This document shows, in pieces, positions 52,357 to 61,497 of a stretch of DNA of 64,000 bases (positions are counted from its first letter, which is position 1; every line of letters starts with the position of its first letter). Source of the DNA: Paenibacillus wynnii (GTDB taxonomy: Bacteria > Bacillota > Bacilli > Paenibacillales > Paenibacillaceae); the NCBI RefSeq assembly GCF_000757885.1, contig NZ_JQCR01000003.1:2170001-2234000 (forward strand). Direction: 5' to 3'. The notes below the pieces were generated by a model. That model saw only the letters and a program-made list of their open reading frames with translations, ran no database searches and had not been told where the DNA came from. A program made the translations under genes and the position numbers.

Positions 52357-52884
52357 ATGAGAAAACCAATGTGTCTATTGCTGGTACTGCTGCTGCTGAC
52401 AAGCTGCGGTATCGTTAATAAAGAGACATCACCCTCTCCTCAGAATCAACAATCTGCAAATAACAACAACGGGGATAGCGATATAAGACAGCTCTCGAAT
52501 GATGATGCGGCTCCGGAGAACAATAGAGATATTGCCACCAAAGATCATTTGGAACAACTCGCAATAAGAGTTCCTGGAGTAAATGGCGCTCATTGCGTCG
52601 TAATGGGCAACACCGCCATAGTCGGGATCGATGTGGACGGCAACCTGCCGCGTTCCAGAGTCGGCATCATCAAGTACTCGGTAGCTGAGGCGCTCCGGAA
52701 GGACCCCGCAGGCATGAACGCACTTGTTACCTCAGATATGGATCTCTCGAACAGACTGGCCGAGATGAGCCGCCATGTGGGCCAAGGGCACCCTGTGTCG
52801 GGCTTTACCGCTGAGATGGCTGATATTATCGGTCGAATTATCCCACAGCTTCCAGAGGATACAAAGCCGCAAGGAGAACAATAA
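52357..52884 (+). CDS. ylaJ: YhcN/YlaJ-family sporulation lipoprotein
   Basis: The protein has 175 residues. The signal peptide with lipobox LTSCG (Cys near 17) is followed by an Asn/Gln-rich linker. The YhcN/YlaJ domain reads DHLEQLAIRVPGVNGAHCVVMGN and IVGIDVDGNL. Family members are found in spores or germination-associated membranes. It is divergent from the phoH-type gene, as in B. subtilis where ylaJ and ylaK are neighbours. AAAGGAG precedes the ATG. Confidence 0.88.
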   Translation: MRKPMCLLLVLLLLTSCGIVNKETSPSPQNQQSANNNNGDSDIRQLSNDDAAPENNRDIATKDHLEQLAIRVPGVNGAHCVVMGNTAIVGIDVDGNLPRSRVGIIKYSVAEALRKDPAGMNALVTSDMDLSNRLAEMSRHVGQGHPVSGFTAEMADIIGRIIPQLPEDTKPQGEQ

Positions 52885-52900
52885 ATCAATTCATTTGGTC

Positions 52901-52935
52901 AAAAAAAGCCCAGTGAGAACTCACTAGGCTTTTTT
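52901..52935. terminator. Bidirectional terminator between ylaJ and the FMN-binding-family gene
   Basis: AAAAAAGCCCAGTGAG pairs with CTCACTAGGCTTTTTT with one mismatch. It serves both convergent genes and includes the stop codon of the minus-strand gene. Confidence 0.9.
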
Positions 52936-53376
52936 CATGGCAGCAAACACTTGACCGTCGAGCTTGTCTGCCGCTCGCTGGTCATAAACCTTTGCATATC
53001 GAGGAGCAGAGTCTAACTGCGCTCCATAAAAAAGTGCGTTACGCACCGCTTCAATTTCAACATCAAAACAACACATCTTGAAAGGCACATCCAGAAGCGG
53101 ATCCTGCTTAACCATGGCATGCCCATTGATAGCATGCACTGTCCCTTCACCAAATACAGTGATAGTTACAAGCTGGTTAACTTTCATATTATTCACGAGT
53201 CTGGAGCGATGATCAACTGCAAGACGAATAATGGATGGGCTCACCGCATAAATCCACGAGATCGCAGTGGACGTAGGGCCTCCAGTTTCCGCATCAACCG
53301 TGTTCAAGAGGACAAAGGTTTCCGATTGGAGCATCGTCAGGAGCGATTCATTAAGTAAAGCAACGGATTCGGACAT
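52924..53376 (-). CDS. Pyridoxamine 5'-phosphate oxidase-family (split-barrel FMN-binding) protein, YlaL-like
   Basis: The protein has 150 residues. The split-barrel pattern is visible: LLTMLQSETFVLLNTVDAETG, STAISWIYAVS, LAVDHRSRLVNNMK, VTITVFGEGTVHAINGHA. The cofactor is probably a flavin, but the substrate is unknown. The ATG at 53376 is preceded by AGGGGGT. By position next to ylaJ/ylaK it corresponds to B. subtilis ylaL. Confidence 0.75.
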   Translation of the reverse strand: MSESVALLNESLLTMLQSETFVLLNTVDAETGGPTSTAISWIYAVSPSIIRLAVDHRSRLVNNMKVNQLVTITVFGEGTVHAINGHAMVKQDPLLDVPFKMCCFDVEIEAVRNALFYGAQLDSAPRYAKVYDQRAADKLDGQVFAAMKKA

Positions 53377-53477
53377 AGCAGCTGACCCCCTATGCGACAT
53401 GAATGCATTCAATTAATTAATTGTATTATAACATAGGTTGAAACTTGCATTCAATTTTATCAGGGATGAGCCCTCTA

Positions 53478-54557
53478 TCAGGGACTGTCTGAGGTAGCCG
53501 GGGATGTTTCAGTCAGTCGATCCTGAAGACTTTGTTTGGCAGCATCTAGCTCTTCTTCGTTAATATATACATAGGGACTGCGCCATGTTCCAGTTACAGG
53601 CTTAAACTCCACGTCATTCTTAGAGATTTTGTAATAATGGGCTATCATATCTTTGAACTGGTCCCGTTCGATATCGGTCTTCATATTGTTATCGACAGCA
53701 TCCAGAACACCACCGATTTTGATTACACCGCCAATAGACTGCATTTTGTCGATCATGGAATGCAGAACCTCGTTTTGGCGCTTATTGCGTTCAAAATCGT
53801 CTGATCCTTTGGTTTTAGGCTCACAATTGGATTTACGGTACCGAACATAGTCAAGCGCTTTATCGCCATTCAGCTTTGCCGGTCCCTTTTTCAAATTGAT
53901 ATTCGTCCCGTCAACGCTATCTGTATAGCACATGTCGTTACTGATATTTACGTTAACTCCTTTTAACGCATCCACCACGTCACGAAAGGCCTGGAAATCC
54001 AGAATGGTTACATAATCCACTTTAACATCCAAATACTTGCCCATCATTGTCTTCATCTCATCTTCCGCCGAAAGACCCGAGGTTTTCTCTTTCTTCTTGA
54101 AGCGCGAATAGTAGCCATTAATCTTATCCTTCTTATATCCGTCCAGTTCTAAATACGTATCCCGCGGAAGCGAAACGATGGTAGCGGATTTGGTTACCGG
54201 ATTAAGCGAAACAACCATAATGACATCCGTTAGGGAAGAAGCGTGCTTAGGTCTATTGTCCGTACCCAAAAGGAGCATGGTGAGCGGTTTGACCTTGGCT
54301 GATTGCTCGGGAGCCACCGGCTTGTCAACACCGGTATCCAATACACCTTGATCAAGCTTCATGTACAAGTAAGTGAAATATCCGACCACTCCAAGAACCG
54401 CAATAATAAAGAGGATAAGGATGGCTCTTCCCAGTCTGGCGAAGAAGCCTTTCTTTTTCTTTCCTTTAGACTTCTTAGGAACGGATTTTGGGGGCTGCTG
54501 TCTGTTATTTCTTTGTTGTCCATTCCTAGGTGGCAAACTGTTGTTGCGTGTACTCAT
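53478..54557 (-). CDS. LytR-CpsA-Psr (LCP) family cell-wall polymer ligase
   Basis: The protein has 359 residues with a basic cytoplasmic start (PKKSKGKKKKGF) and one membrane helix (about 36-57). The extracellular LCP domain contains MLLLGTDNRPKHASSLTDVIM, SLPRDTYLELDGYKKDKIN, and ALDYVRYR. The Arg and Asp residues of these blocks bind polyprenyl pyrophosphate. LCP enzymes transfer teichoic acids or similar polymers to peptidoglycan. The transferred polymer is unknown. Confidence 0.92.
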   Translation of the reverse strand: MSTRNNSLPPRNGQQRNNRQQPPKSVPKKSKGKKKKGFFARLGRAILILFIIAVLGVVGYFTYLYMKLDQGVLDTGVDKPVAPEQSAKVKPLTMLLLGTDNRPKHASSLTDVIMVVSLNPVTKSATIVSLPRDTYLELDGYKKDKINGYYSRFKKKEKTSGLSAEDEMKTMMGKYLDVKVDYVTILDFQAFRDVVDALKGVNVNISNDMCYTDSVDGTNINLKKGPAKLNGDKALDYVRYRKSNCEPKTKGSDDFERNKRQNEVLHSMIDKMQSIGGVIKIGGVLDAVDNNMKTDIERDQFKDMIAHYYKISKNDVEFKPVTGTWRSPYVYINEEELDAAKQSLQDRLTETSPATSDSP

Positions 54558-54604
54558 AATAGAATAAGTCCTTTTCGTTTCATTTGGAATGTAAGAGCTG
54601 CGTA

Positions 54605-54901
54605 TTACTGTCTTTTAGCTAACGCGGCGGCTTTTTTCTTCTGCCTGGCTTCCACAAAATAACGCACCCGCACAAGAAGCATCAGGCCTACTGCGACTAA
54701 TAAACACTGAATGATAGGCAGCTTATCATGCTGAAAAATAAGGAGCATGCCTGAGCCGACGGCCATCATAATATAAAGTACAATTTCTTTGCCGATAGGC
54801 AATTTCTGATTAACACGAAATACCTGATTATACACATAAGTAAGCAGTACAAATATAACGATATAGGCAATAACGGGATGCGCAGCAAACCAGACCTGCA
54901 T
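54605..54901 (-). CDS. ylaH: YlaH-like membrane protein
   Basis: The protein has 98 residues and three hydrophobic stretches: VIAYIVIFVLLTYVYNQVF, EIVLYIMMAVGSGMLLIF, and IQCLLVAVGLMLLVRV. A basic tail (ARQKKKAAALAKRQ) ends it. The call rests on resemblance to the YlaH-like family and the position downstream of typA. GAAGGAG precedes the ATG. Function is unknown. Confidence 0.75.
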   Translation of the reverse strand: MQVWFAAHPVIAYIVIFVLLTYVYNQVFRVNQKLPIGKEIVLYIMMAVGSGMLLIFQHDKLPIIQCLLVAVGLMLLVRVRYFVEARQKKKAAALAKRQ

Positions 54902-55011
54902 AGCTCAGTCACTCCTTCTGTGTATACAATAATGATTACATTATACCATCTGCAGTCCATTTTCACCTCATTGACTTAAGATTAACGTCTTCGGATGGTA
55001 TTGGTATTATC

Positions 55012-55047
55012 AAAAAATCAGCCGCCGGAATGATTCCGGCGGCTGAT
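55012..55047 (-). terminator. Terminator after typA
   Basis: AATCAGCCGCCGGAAT pairs with ATTCCGGCGGCTGATT (perfect stem) and is followed by TTTT on the minus strand. Confidence 0.92.
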
Positions 55048-55060
55048 TGTAGTTATAATA

Positions 55061-56902
55061 TTATGAGTTGGCTTGTGCAGTTTTACGTTGTTTTTCCACA
55101 CGTTCGCGTTCGCTCTTGTTCAAAATCTTTTTGCGCAGACGAACGGATTTAGGTGTGATTTCACAGTACTCATCGTCATTCAAATATTCCAACGCTTGTT
55201 CCAGAGAGAACATACGTGGCGTCTTCATTTTTACAGTCTCGTCCTTTGTAGCAGAACGCACGTTAGTAAGCTGCTTTTCTCTACAAATGTTAACGATGAT
55301 GTCGTTATCACGGGTATGTTCACCCACGATCATACCTTCGTAGATATCTGTTCCTGGCTCCAGGAAGAGAATACCACGATCTTCAACACCCATCATTCCA
55401 TAATGAGTTGTAGTTCCAGTCTCACTGGATACGAGAACGCCTTGATGACGTCCGCCTACTTGACCGCCAATCAATGGTGCATAGCTGTCAAAGGCATGGT
55501 TCATAACGCCGTAACCGCGTGTCAGTGTCAGGAAGTGTGTATTATAACCGATCAAACCGCGTGCTGGAATCAGGAATTCCAGACGAACTTGGCCCGTACC
55601 TGTGTTTACCATGTTAACCATTTCAGCTTTGCGGCTTCCAAGGCTTTCCATAACAGATCCCATGCTCTCGTCAGGAACGTCGATCATCAGACGCTCGAGT
55701 GGCTCCATTCTGGCTCCATCGATTTCTTTAACGATAACTTCAGGCTTGGATACTTGCATTTCATATCCTTCACGACGCATATTCTCGATCAGAATACCAA
55801 GGTGAAGCTCACCGCGTCCTGATACAATAAATGCATCCGGGCTGTCGGTTTCGTCTACACGCAAGCTGACATCAGTCTCAAGCTCTTTGAAAAGACGCTC
55901 ACGCAATTTACGCGAAGTTACCCATTTACCTTCTTTACCAGCGAAAGGACTGTTATTGACAAGGAACGTCATTTGCATGGTTGGCTCGTCAATTTTCAGA
56001 ACTGGCAATGCTTCAGGATGCTGTGGATCAGCAATGGTCTCACCAATGTTGATATCTTTAATACCTGCAATGGCAACGATATCACCTGCTCCTGCTTCTT
56101 CCGTTTCCACACGCTTCAATCCTTGGAAGCCAAACAGTTTCTCAATACGGGCGGTCTTGCTCTTTCCGTCGCGCATAATAACCGTTACAGATTGACCTTG
56201 CTTGATCACACCGCGGTTAACACGTCCAATAGCGATACGACCCAAATATTCATTGTAATCCATCAGTGTAACGAGGAACTGAAGTGGTTCTTCGACCTTT
56301 TCAGTAGGAGCCGGGATATGCTCAGTAATGGTCTCATACAGCGCAAGCATGGTTTCCTCCTGCTTGTCAGGATCCATACTTGATGTACCATTGATGGCAG
56401 ATGCGTATACAACCGGGAATTCCAACTGATCATCACTAGCTTCAAGCTCGATGAACAAATCTAGAACCTCATCAATAACTTCCTTCGGACGAGCAGCCGG
56501 ACGGTCAATCTTGTTCACGACAACGATAGGTGTAAGATGCTGTTCAAGGGCTTTACGCAGAACGAACTTCGTTTGCGGCATGCAACCTTCATAAGCGTCA
56601 ACAACCAATAGTACACCGTCAACCATTTTCATAATACGTTCTACTTCGCCACCAAAGTCAGCATGGCCTGGGGTATCAACAATGTTAATCAAGAACTCTT
56701 TATAGGTAATGGCTGTATTTTTAGCTAGGATGGTAATACCACGCTCGCGCTCCAAATCGTTGGAGTCCATAGCGCGTTCCTGCATAGTTTCGTGATCTCG
56801 GAAAATCCCCGATTGTTGCAGAAGCTGATCGACTAGTGTCGTTTTGCCGTGGTCAACGTGGGCAATGATCGCAATATTGCGAATATCTTTTCTTGAATGC
56901 AT
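55061..56902 (-). CDS. typA: Ribosome-associated GTPase TypA/BipA
   Basis: The protein has 613 residues. The GTPase motifs are IAHVDHGKTTLVDQLL (G1), DTPGHADFGGEVER (G3) and VVNKIDRP (G4). EF-G-like domains III and V follow, then the BipA-specific C-terminal domain (LIPARGLIGYNTHFLT). It acts on ribosome assembly and stress or cold growth. The ATG at 56902 gives the usual length. The ribosome site is weak, so translation may be controlled by the leader hairpin. The frame upstream to 56974 is non-coding leader. Confidence 0.96.
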   Translation of the reverse strand: MHSRKDIRNIAIIAHVDHGKTTLVDQLLQQSGIFRDHETMQERAMDSNDLERERGITILAKNTAITYKEFLINIVDTPGHADFGGEVERIMKMVDGVLLVVDAYEGCMPQTKFVLRKALEQHLTPIVVVNKIDRPAARPKEVIDEVLDLFIELEASDDQLEFPVVYASAINGTSSMDPDKQEETMLALYETITEHIPAPTEKVEEPLQFLVTLMDYNEYLGRIAIGRVNRGVIKQGQSVTVIMRDGKSKTARIEKLFGFQGLKRVETEEAGAGDIVAIAGIKDINIGETIADPQHPEALPVLKIDEPTMQMTFLVNNSPFAGKEGKWVTSRKLRERLFKELETDVSLRVDETDSPDAFIVSGRGELHLGILIENMRREGYEMQVSKPEVIVKEIDGARMEPLERLMIDVPDESMGSVMESLGSRKAEMVNMVNTGTGQVRLEFLIPARGLIGYNTHFLTLTRGYGVMNHAFDSYAPLIGGQVGGRHQGVLVSSETGTTTHYGMMGVEDRGILFLEPGTDIYEGMIVGEHTRDNDIIVNICREKQLTNVRSATKDETVKMKTPRMFSLEQALEYLNDDEYCEITPKSVRLRKKILNKSERERVEKQRKTAQANS

Positions 56903-56978
56903 GATTTGTATCCAAATCCTCTCATTTATCAAATTAAAAATGTTAAAATTTATAACATGTTTAGGCAATCTCACAAAA

Positions 56979-57006
56979 GAAGCGCCTGGCGGAAAGCCGA
57001 CGCTTC
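56979..57006 (-). promoter_or_regulatory. 5'-end hairpin in the typA leader
   Basis: On the minus strand GAAGCG pairs with CGCTTC, with an inner GGC/GCC stem, starting about 8 bases after the predicted transcript start and followed by TTTT. It could stabilise the mRNA end or act as a weak attenuator. Confidence 0.5.
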
Positions 57007-57020
57007 AACATATCCTTAAT

Positions 57021-57048
57021 ATTATAGTGAAAGCACCATGAAAAGCAA
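57021..57048 (-). promoter_or_regulatory. SigA promoter of typA
   Basis: TTGCTT (57048-57043), 16 bases, TATAAT (57026-57021). Confidence 0.7.
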
Positions 57049-57089
57049 GTCTTTTTATGAAAAAAACAGTTAAAATTCTTATTTTATTT

Positions 57090-57602
57090 TTACCAGCCTC
57101 TGTTCGATTTCTTCCGATTTCGTGATTTGCCTACTCCGGTAATAAGCCAAACCCCTGCAGCAATCAGAATGGCACCCAACAGATACAGCGCTCCCGTTCC
57201 AAGCAAGCTGAAAATAAGAAGCACTAGACTAAGCAATCCTAGAATGATCGCAGTACCGGATAGACCGCCTATTCTTGAGGAGGTGTGCAGCGAATATTCA
57301 TACAAGCCCACCGCAAATCCCAGCAGCAGTATAGGCCATAAATATTTCATTAATCCCCATCCCCAAGTATTGCAGAGACCAAAAAGCAAACCGTATACCG
57401 TCAAAATCCCGGCAGGTATGAGTACTCCCGCTGAGGCGCGGCGGCTGAAAAATAACATATGCAGGAACAGACCCGGGAGCAAAAATAAAAGTGGCCATAG
57501 GTTGCGTCCTAAGAAACCAAAAACTCCCAGCTTTCCGAATAATATTACGATGCCAGCGGCGGCGATGAACAATCCGATCTTCATATCGTTTTTAGATGAC
57601 AT
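57090..57602 (-). CDS. Polytopic membrane protein with LiaF/LiaI-like transmembrane region
   Basis: The protein has 170 residues and five or six hydrophobic segments, starting MKIGLFIAAAGIVILFGKLG and NLWPLLFLLPGLFLHML. The first 60 residues resemble the N-terminal membrane module seen in LiaF-type and DUF5668 proteins. The basic tail is KSRNRKKSNRGW. The C-terminal soluble domain of LiaF is missing. Function is unknown. It lies upstream of typA but probably has a separate transcript. Confidence 0.65.
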   Translation of the reverse strand: MSSKNDMKIGLFIAAAGIVILFGKLGVFGFLGRNLWPLLFLLPGLFLHMLFFSRRASAGVLIPAGILTVYGLLFGLCNTWGWGLMKYLWPILLLGFAVGLYEYSLHTSSRIGGLSGTAIILGLLSLVLLIFSLLGTGALYLLGAILIAAGVWLITGVGKSRNRKKSNRGW

Positions 57603-57713
57603 CTCACACCCATCCCTTCAAAATTCAACTTTTAGTGTGACAGGATTCTCTTTATATTTTATCTGAATTTCTGTCAAAACACCATCATTCTCTAATGCTG
57701 CCCGTACACATGT

Positions 57714-57758
57714 GAAAAAGGTGCCCCAGAGCCATTTTCATTGGCTATTGGGACACCT
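57714..57758 (-). terminator. Terminator after the TerC gene
   Basis: On the minus strand AGGTGTCCCAATAGCCA pairs with TGGCTCTGGGGCACCT with a few mismatches and is followed by TTTTT. Confidence 0.85.
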
Positions 57759-57774
57759 GGATTATTAAAGCTCC

Positions 57775-58434
57775 TTATTTTGCTGATCGACTGCGTTGTT
57801 TGATGCCTCCTGTAATAACGACGGCTACTCCAAGTATAATTGGGAGTATGGTATGGATTGTGGGAAGTAAAAAGGATATTATTGCACCAAACTTCGCATC
57901 CTGCAGCAGCATTTCTCCTGAAGTAAATGCCAGGATATATGCTCCTATGAATACGAGAACCGGAAAACGTTGCAGCCAATTAACAATAAGGCCGCTGCCC
58001 CAGACCACAATAGGAATACTTAAGGCAATTCCGATCACTATCAGAGACAAGTTCCCTTTAGCTAACCCCGCAATCGCCAGAACATTATCTAAGCTCATGA
58101 TAAAATCTGCAAGCAATATGGTACGAATTGCCCTCCAGATCGTTCCACCCTCATCCACACGGAGATCTTCTTCCTCTTCCAGCAACAGTTTAAAGGATAT
58201 CCATAATAACAGTAAACCTCCACCTGCTTGTATGTAAGGAATTTGAAGCAGCAATACTGCAGCAAAAGTAAGCACGCAGCGAAGGATAACTGCTCCCGCT
58301 GCTCCCCACCATACCGCAGTCTTACGATGCTTCTCCGGAAGGTTTTTACTGGCAAGAGCGATTACCATAGCGTTATCGCCGCTTAGGACTAGATTTACCA
58401 TCAATATTTCAGCAAGCAGCCACACTGAATCCAT
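57775..58434 (-). CDS. TerC-family integral membrane protein (YjbE-like)
   Basis: The protein has 219 residues and about seven transmembrane helices. The acidic motifs of the family are NLVLSGDNAMVIALAS and ADFIMSLDNVLAIAG. TerC proteins in Bacillus export manganese and help load secreted metalloproteins, but the substrate here is inferred. The ATG at 58434 follows GGGAGG by 9 bases; the longer frame to 58506 overlaps the divergent region. I see no recognisable yybP-ykoY riboswitch upstream. Confidence 0.88.
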   Translation of the reverse strand: MDSVWLLAEILMVNLVLSGDNAMVIALASKNLPEKHRKTAVWWGAAGAVILRCVLTFAAVLLLQIPYIQAGGGLLLLWISFKLLLEEEEDLRVDEGGTIWRAIRTILLADFIMSLDNVLAIAGLAKGNLSLIVIGIALSIPIVVWGSGLIVNWLQRFPVLVFIGAYILAFTSGEMLLQDAKFGAIISFLLPTIHTILPIILGVAVVITGGIKQRSRSAK

Positions 58435-58491
58435 TATCCATAACCTCCCCGAACTACATGTACTAACATGTATGTCCGAAAGAGGACAACT

Positions 58492-59040
58492 ATGCTTCCT
58501 GTCCACTTTTTTAGTAAGGGAAGCATGTCAGCGCCTTTTTTAGCGTATACAAAACTATGCCTTTTCTTTGTCGGGATCCCCTTTCTACTGCTTCTAGGCG
58601 GCTTGCTACTCATAGTAATTGCTTATAAACTGCTCACTGATAATAGTAGTCATAATGATATCCGAGGAACCTTGTGGACAGCAGTACGAACAATTATTGT
58701 AGCTGATGCTGCCATGGGACTTGATAATGTGATTGCGGTTGCTGGAGCAGCCAAGCACTACATTTCTCTGGTTGAATTAGGGCTTATGATCAGCGTACCT
58801 ATCGTTGTATGGGGCAGCACCCTATTCATCAAGCTGATTAACAAATATCCATGGATTATTTATATTGGATCGGCTGTATTAGGCTATACGGCCTCCAGTA
58901 TGATTGCTGAAGAATCGGGATAAAAATCCTTTTTCCGGGTACATCCGGTTCTACACTATCTTTTTATCGGAATGGTAATCGCTGGAATTCTTGCTCCGGG
59001 CATTGGAAGCGGCGGAAGGGACAACAGAACACAACAAATA
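58492..59040 (+). pseudogene. Degraded second TerC gene (5' truncated, with an internal stop)
   Basis: From about 58560 the frame encodes the middle of a TerC protein (PFLLLLGGLLLIVIAYKLL, VADAAMGLDNVIAVAGAA, SVPIVVWGSTLFIKL). The first 70 or so residues, with the SGDNA motif, are absent. At 58921-58923 a TAA interrupts the frame. The same frame then continues with a recognisable last helix (VLHYLFIGMVIAGILAPG) for about 30 residues. An ATG at 58492 could make a 143-residue product, but it lacks one of the two metal motifs. It lies head to head with the intact TerC gene and is probably a relic of a paralogue. Confidence 0.8.
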
Positions 59041-59056
59041 GCGGAACCACTCCATG

Positions 59057-60346
59057 CTAGAACCACTCTTCCTTCATTCTCTCTTCCGATCCGGCTTCTG
59101 ATTCCGGACGTTCATTTCCATAAGGTGTGATTTCGAGCGTTTCTGTTAAGGCCACAGCTGCTGATAAGAGGGAAGAATAATTAGGTAGCGTTGCTTCAAT
59201 CTTATCTATTATCCGCAGATTGGGATTTGTTGAGGGTGACTTTGGTACAAATAATGTACAGCAATCCTCATATGGCAGAATGGATAAATCATAGGTCTCA
59301 ATCTTTTTGGACAGCTCAACGATGTCACTTTTGTCCATCATGACCAATGGGCGCAAGAGAGGCAGAAGTGTGGCTCGCCCGATCACATTCATGCTTGGTA
59401 GTGTCTGACTTGCTACCTGTCCTAGACTCTCTCCCGTAACAAGTGCAAGAGCTCCTTCTTTCTCCGCCAAGGAGGTCGCAATTCGTAGCATCGCCCGGCG
59501 CATAAGCGTTATGATAAGGTTGTCTTGTCCAATACCTGTAAAAGATGTCTGTACCTCGGTAAAAGGCACCAAATGCAGCTTGATAACCCCTGCGTACCGG
59601 GACAGAACCCGCGTTAGATCGATGACCTTTTGACGGGCAAGCTCGCTTGTATAAGGATAACTGTAGAAATGGATGCACTCTACTTCCAATCCGCGACGCA
59701 TGGAGGACCAGCCGGCTACAGGACTGTCAATCCCTCCTGACAGCAGCAGCATCGCCTTGCCGTTGGTTCCGAGCGGAAACCCGCCTACAGCCGATATATT
59801 TTCGCAAAAAATATAAGTTTGTGCTTGCCGAATCTCTACCCTGAGCTCCAACTGCGGAGTGTTCATATCAACGATAAGTCCGGGGTACCCCTGCAGCAGC
59901 GGAGTAGAAACCAGCTTATTCATTTCCAAAGAACCGTGCGGAAAGTCTTTCCACACCCGGCGTGCATTCACTTTAAAGGTTGTGCCCGGTGCCGGTGCAA
60001 TAACTTTTAGAAACCTTGCACTGACCTCTAAGATATTTTCTAGCTCTGACTTCGCTACCTTAACCGGGCTTATGGATGCGATCCCAAATACATTTATTAA
60101 CGCTCCAAGCAATTCCTTAGCTGGCTCCCCATTCAGTTCTACATATATCCGTCCGAAATCCTTGGTCAATTGGACCTTGGGATACGGAATAAGCATTTCT
60201 TTCACATGCCGCAGTATTCTCTTCTCAAAGCGGGCACGGTTTTTACCCTTTAACATAAATTCTCCGAAGCGCAAAAGCAGCAAATCTGCATCATCGGCAC
60301 TATTTCCTGCAGCTGCAAAAGCAGCGGATTCCATCGGTTTCATCAT
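59057..60346 (-). CDS. thiI: tRNA 4-thiouridine synthetase ThiI
   Basis: The protein has 429 residues. An N-terminal ferredoxin-like and THUMP region (about 25-180, LLLRFGEFMLKGKNRARFE) is followed by the PP-loop ATPase with LLLSGGIDSPVAGW. It thiolates U8 of tRNA and takes part in thiamine thiazole synthesis. There is no rhodanese domain, so the sulfur probably comes directly from the adjacent cysteine desulfurase. The ATG shares one base with that gene's stop (TAATG), with GGAGG 9 bases upstream. The first 18 residues are an extra tail. Confidence 0.94.
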   Translation of the reverse strand: MMKPMESAAFAAAGNSADDADLLLLRFGEFMLKGKNRARFEKRILRHVKEMLIPYPKVQLTKDFGRIYVELNGEPAKELLGALINVFGIASISPVKVAKSELENILEVSARFLKVIAPAPGTTFKVNARRVWKDFPHGSLEMNKLVSTPLLQGYPGLIVDMNTPQLELRVEIRQAQTYIFCENISAVGGFPLGTNGKAMLLLSGGIDSPVAGWSSMRRGLEVECIHFYSYPYTSELARQKVIDLTRVLSRYAGVIKLHLVPFTEVQTSFTGIGQDNLIITLMRRAMLRIATSLAEKEGALALVTGESLGQVASQTLPSMNVIGRATLLPLLRPLVMMDKSDIVELSKKIETYDLSILPYEDCCTLFVPKSPSTNPNLRIIDKIEATLPNYSSLLSAAVALTETLEITPYGNERPESEAGSEERMKEEWF

Positions 60347-61497
60347 TACTTCCTGCCTCCTTCAGCTGGCTTTAAATCTTTGACTGCCTTCAATATGGCC
60401 TGTTCCAGAGCCTCAACATCCTTTAGAGTATGGGCGTCTCCGAAGCTAATCCTTATGCCACCTTCGGCCGTTGCTGCATCTTTACCCATTGCTAATAACA
60501 CCCGGCTCGGCTCTGAGTGTTTGGATGAGCAAGCGGAACGGGTCGAGACAACCATACCTAACTCCTCCAGCTTACGCGCCATGACCTCCCCCTTCATTCC
60601 CGGATAAGAGAAATGAACAATATGCGGAGCCCCATAGTCGCCGCTGTTTACGGTTAACTCCGGAACAGTATTAATAAACTGCAGCAATCTATTTCTTAAA
60701 GGTAATATACGAGCAACAACGTCTTTTCTCCGCTCATTTGTCATCCGCAGTGCTTTAGCAGAAGCCACAATAGCCGCTACGTTCTCGGTACCCGCCCGAA
60801 CTCCGCCCTCATGAGATCCTCCACTTAATAACGGAAACAGTGTAATACCTTGTCTTACATATAGTATGCCCACACCGCGAGGGCCGCGGATTTTATGAGG
60901 TGACAAGCTGTACAAATCAGCGCCCCACTCCCGAAGTGAGGTCTCGAAGGTTCCAAAACCCTGTACACCGTCTATGTGAAATAGAGTCCGGGGATTGATT
61001 TCTTTGATGATACGACCTATTGCTTGCAGCGGTTGAACGGTACCGACTTCGTTATTAACATGCATAACGCTAACCAGAACTGTATCTCGGCGAATGGCCG
61101 CAGCAAGTAGTAACGGATCTATAGTTCCAGTATGATCTGGTTGAATAAAGGTGATCTCCCAGCCCATTTTTTGAAGTTGCAGACAGCTTTCATACACCGA
61201 GGGATGTTCAAGATTCGTAGTTATAATATGGCGACCACGCCCGGCATATTGCAGGGCAGCACCTTTGATAGCTAGGTTATTGCTCTCCGTTGCTCCGGAG
61301 GTGAAAAAGATCTCGTCAGGCCGCACAGAAAGAACCCCAGCGCATACCTCACGGGCTCGGCTAATTAATTTGCCAGCCTCTGTTCCCGCACGATGAAGGG
61401 AGGATGGATTGGCATAATGCAGCTTCATAATTTGTTCCATCGTCTCCATGACCTCATCATAAGGCGGTGCAGCAGCGGCATAATCCCAATAAAGCAT
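60346..61497 (-). CDS. Cysteine desulfurase (IscS/NifS family, NifZ-like partner of ThiI)
   Basis: The protein has 383 residues. The PLP lysine is in SPHKIRGPRGVG, and the catalytic Cys lies in RSACSSKHSEPSRVL (near 322). FTSGATESNNLAIKGA and HIDGVQGFGTF are typical. It removes sulfur from Cys as a protein persulfide. It overlaps thiI by one base, and in B. subtilis a NifS-like gene likewise precedes thiI. It probably supplies sulfur for tRNA thiolation and thiamine. Confidence 0.93.
   Translation of the reverse strand: MLYWDYAAAAPPYDEVMETMEQIMKLHYANPSSLHRAGTEAGKLISRAREVCAGVLSVRPDEIFFTSGATESNNLAIKGAALQYAGRGRHIITTNLEHPSVYESCLQLQKMGWEITFIQPDHTGTIDPLLLAAAIRRDTVLVSVMHVNNEVGTVQPLQAIGRIIKEINPRTLFHIDGVQGFGTFETSLREWGADLYSLSPHKIRGPRGVGILYVRQGITLFPLLSGGSHEGGVRAGTENVAAIVASAKALRMTNERRKDVVARILPLRNRLLQFINTVPELTVNSGDYGAPHIVHFSYPGMKGEVMARKLEELGMVVSTRSACSSKHSEPSRVLLAMGKDAATAEGGIRISFGDAHTLKDVEALEQAILKAVKDLKPAEGGRK

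Noticed and set aside
55073..55822. A 249-codon plus-strand open frame opposite typA
   Set aside because: It is a shadow of typA with no ribosome site or recognisable motif.
58492..58923. A functional short TerC protein on the plus strand
   Set aside because: It lacks the N-terminal metal motif, and TerC-like sequence continues after the stop, which indicates decay.
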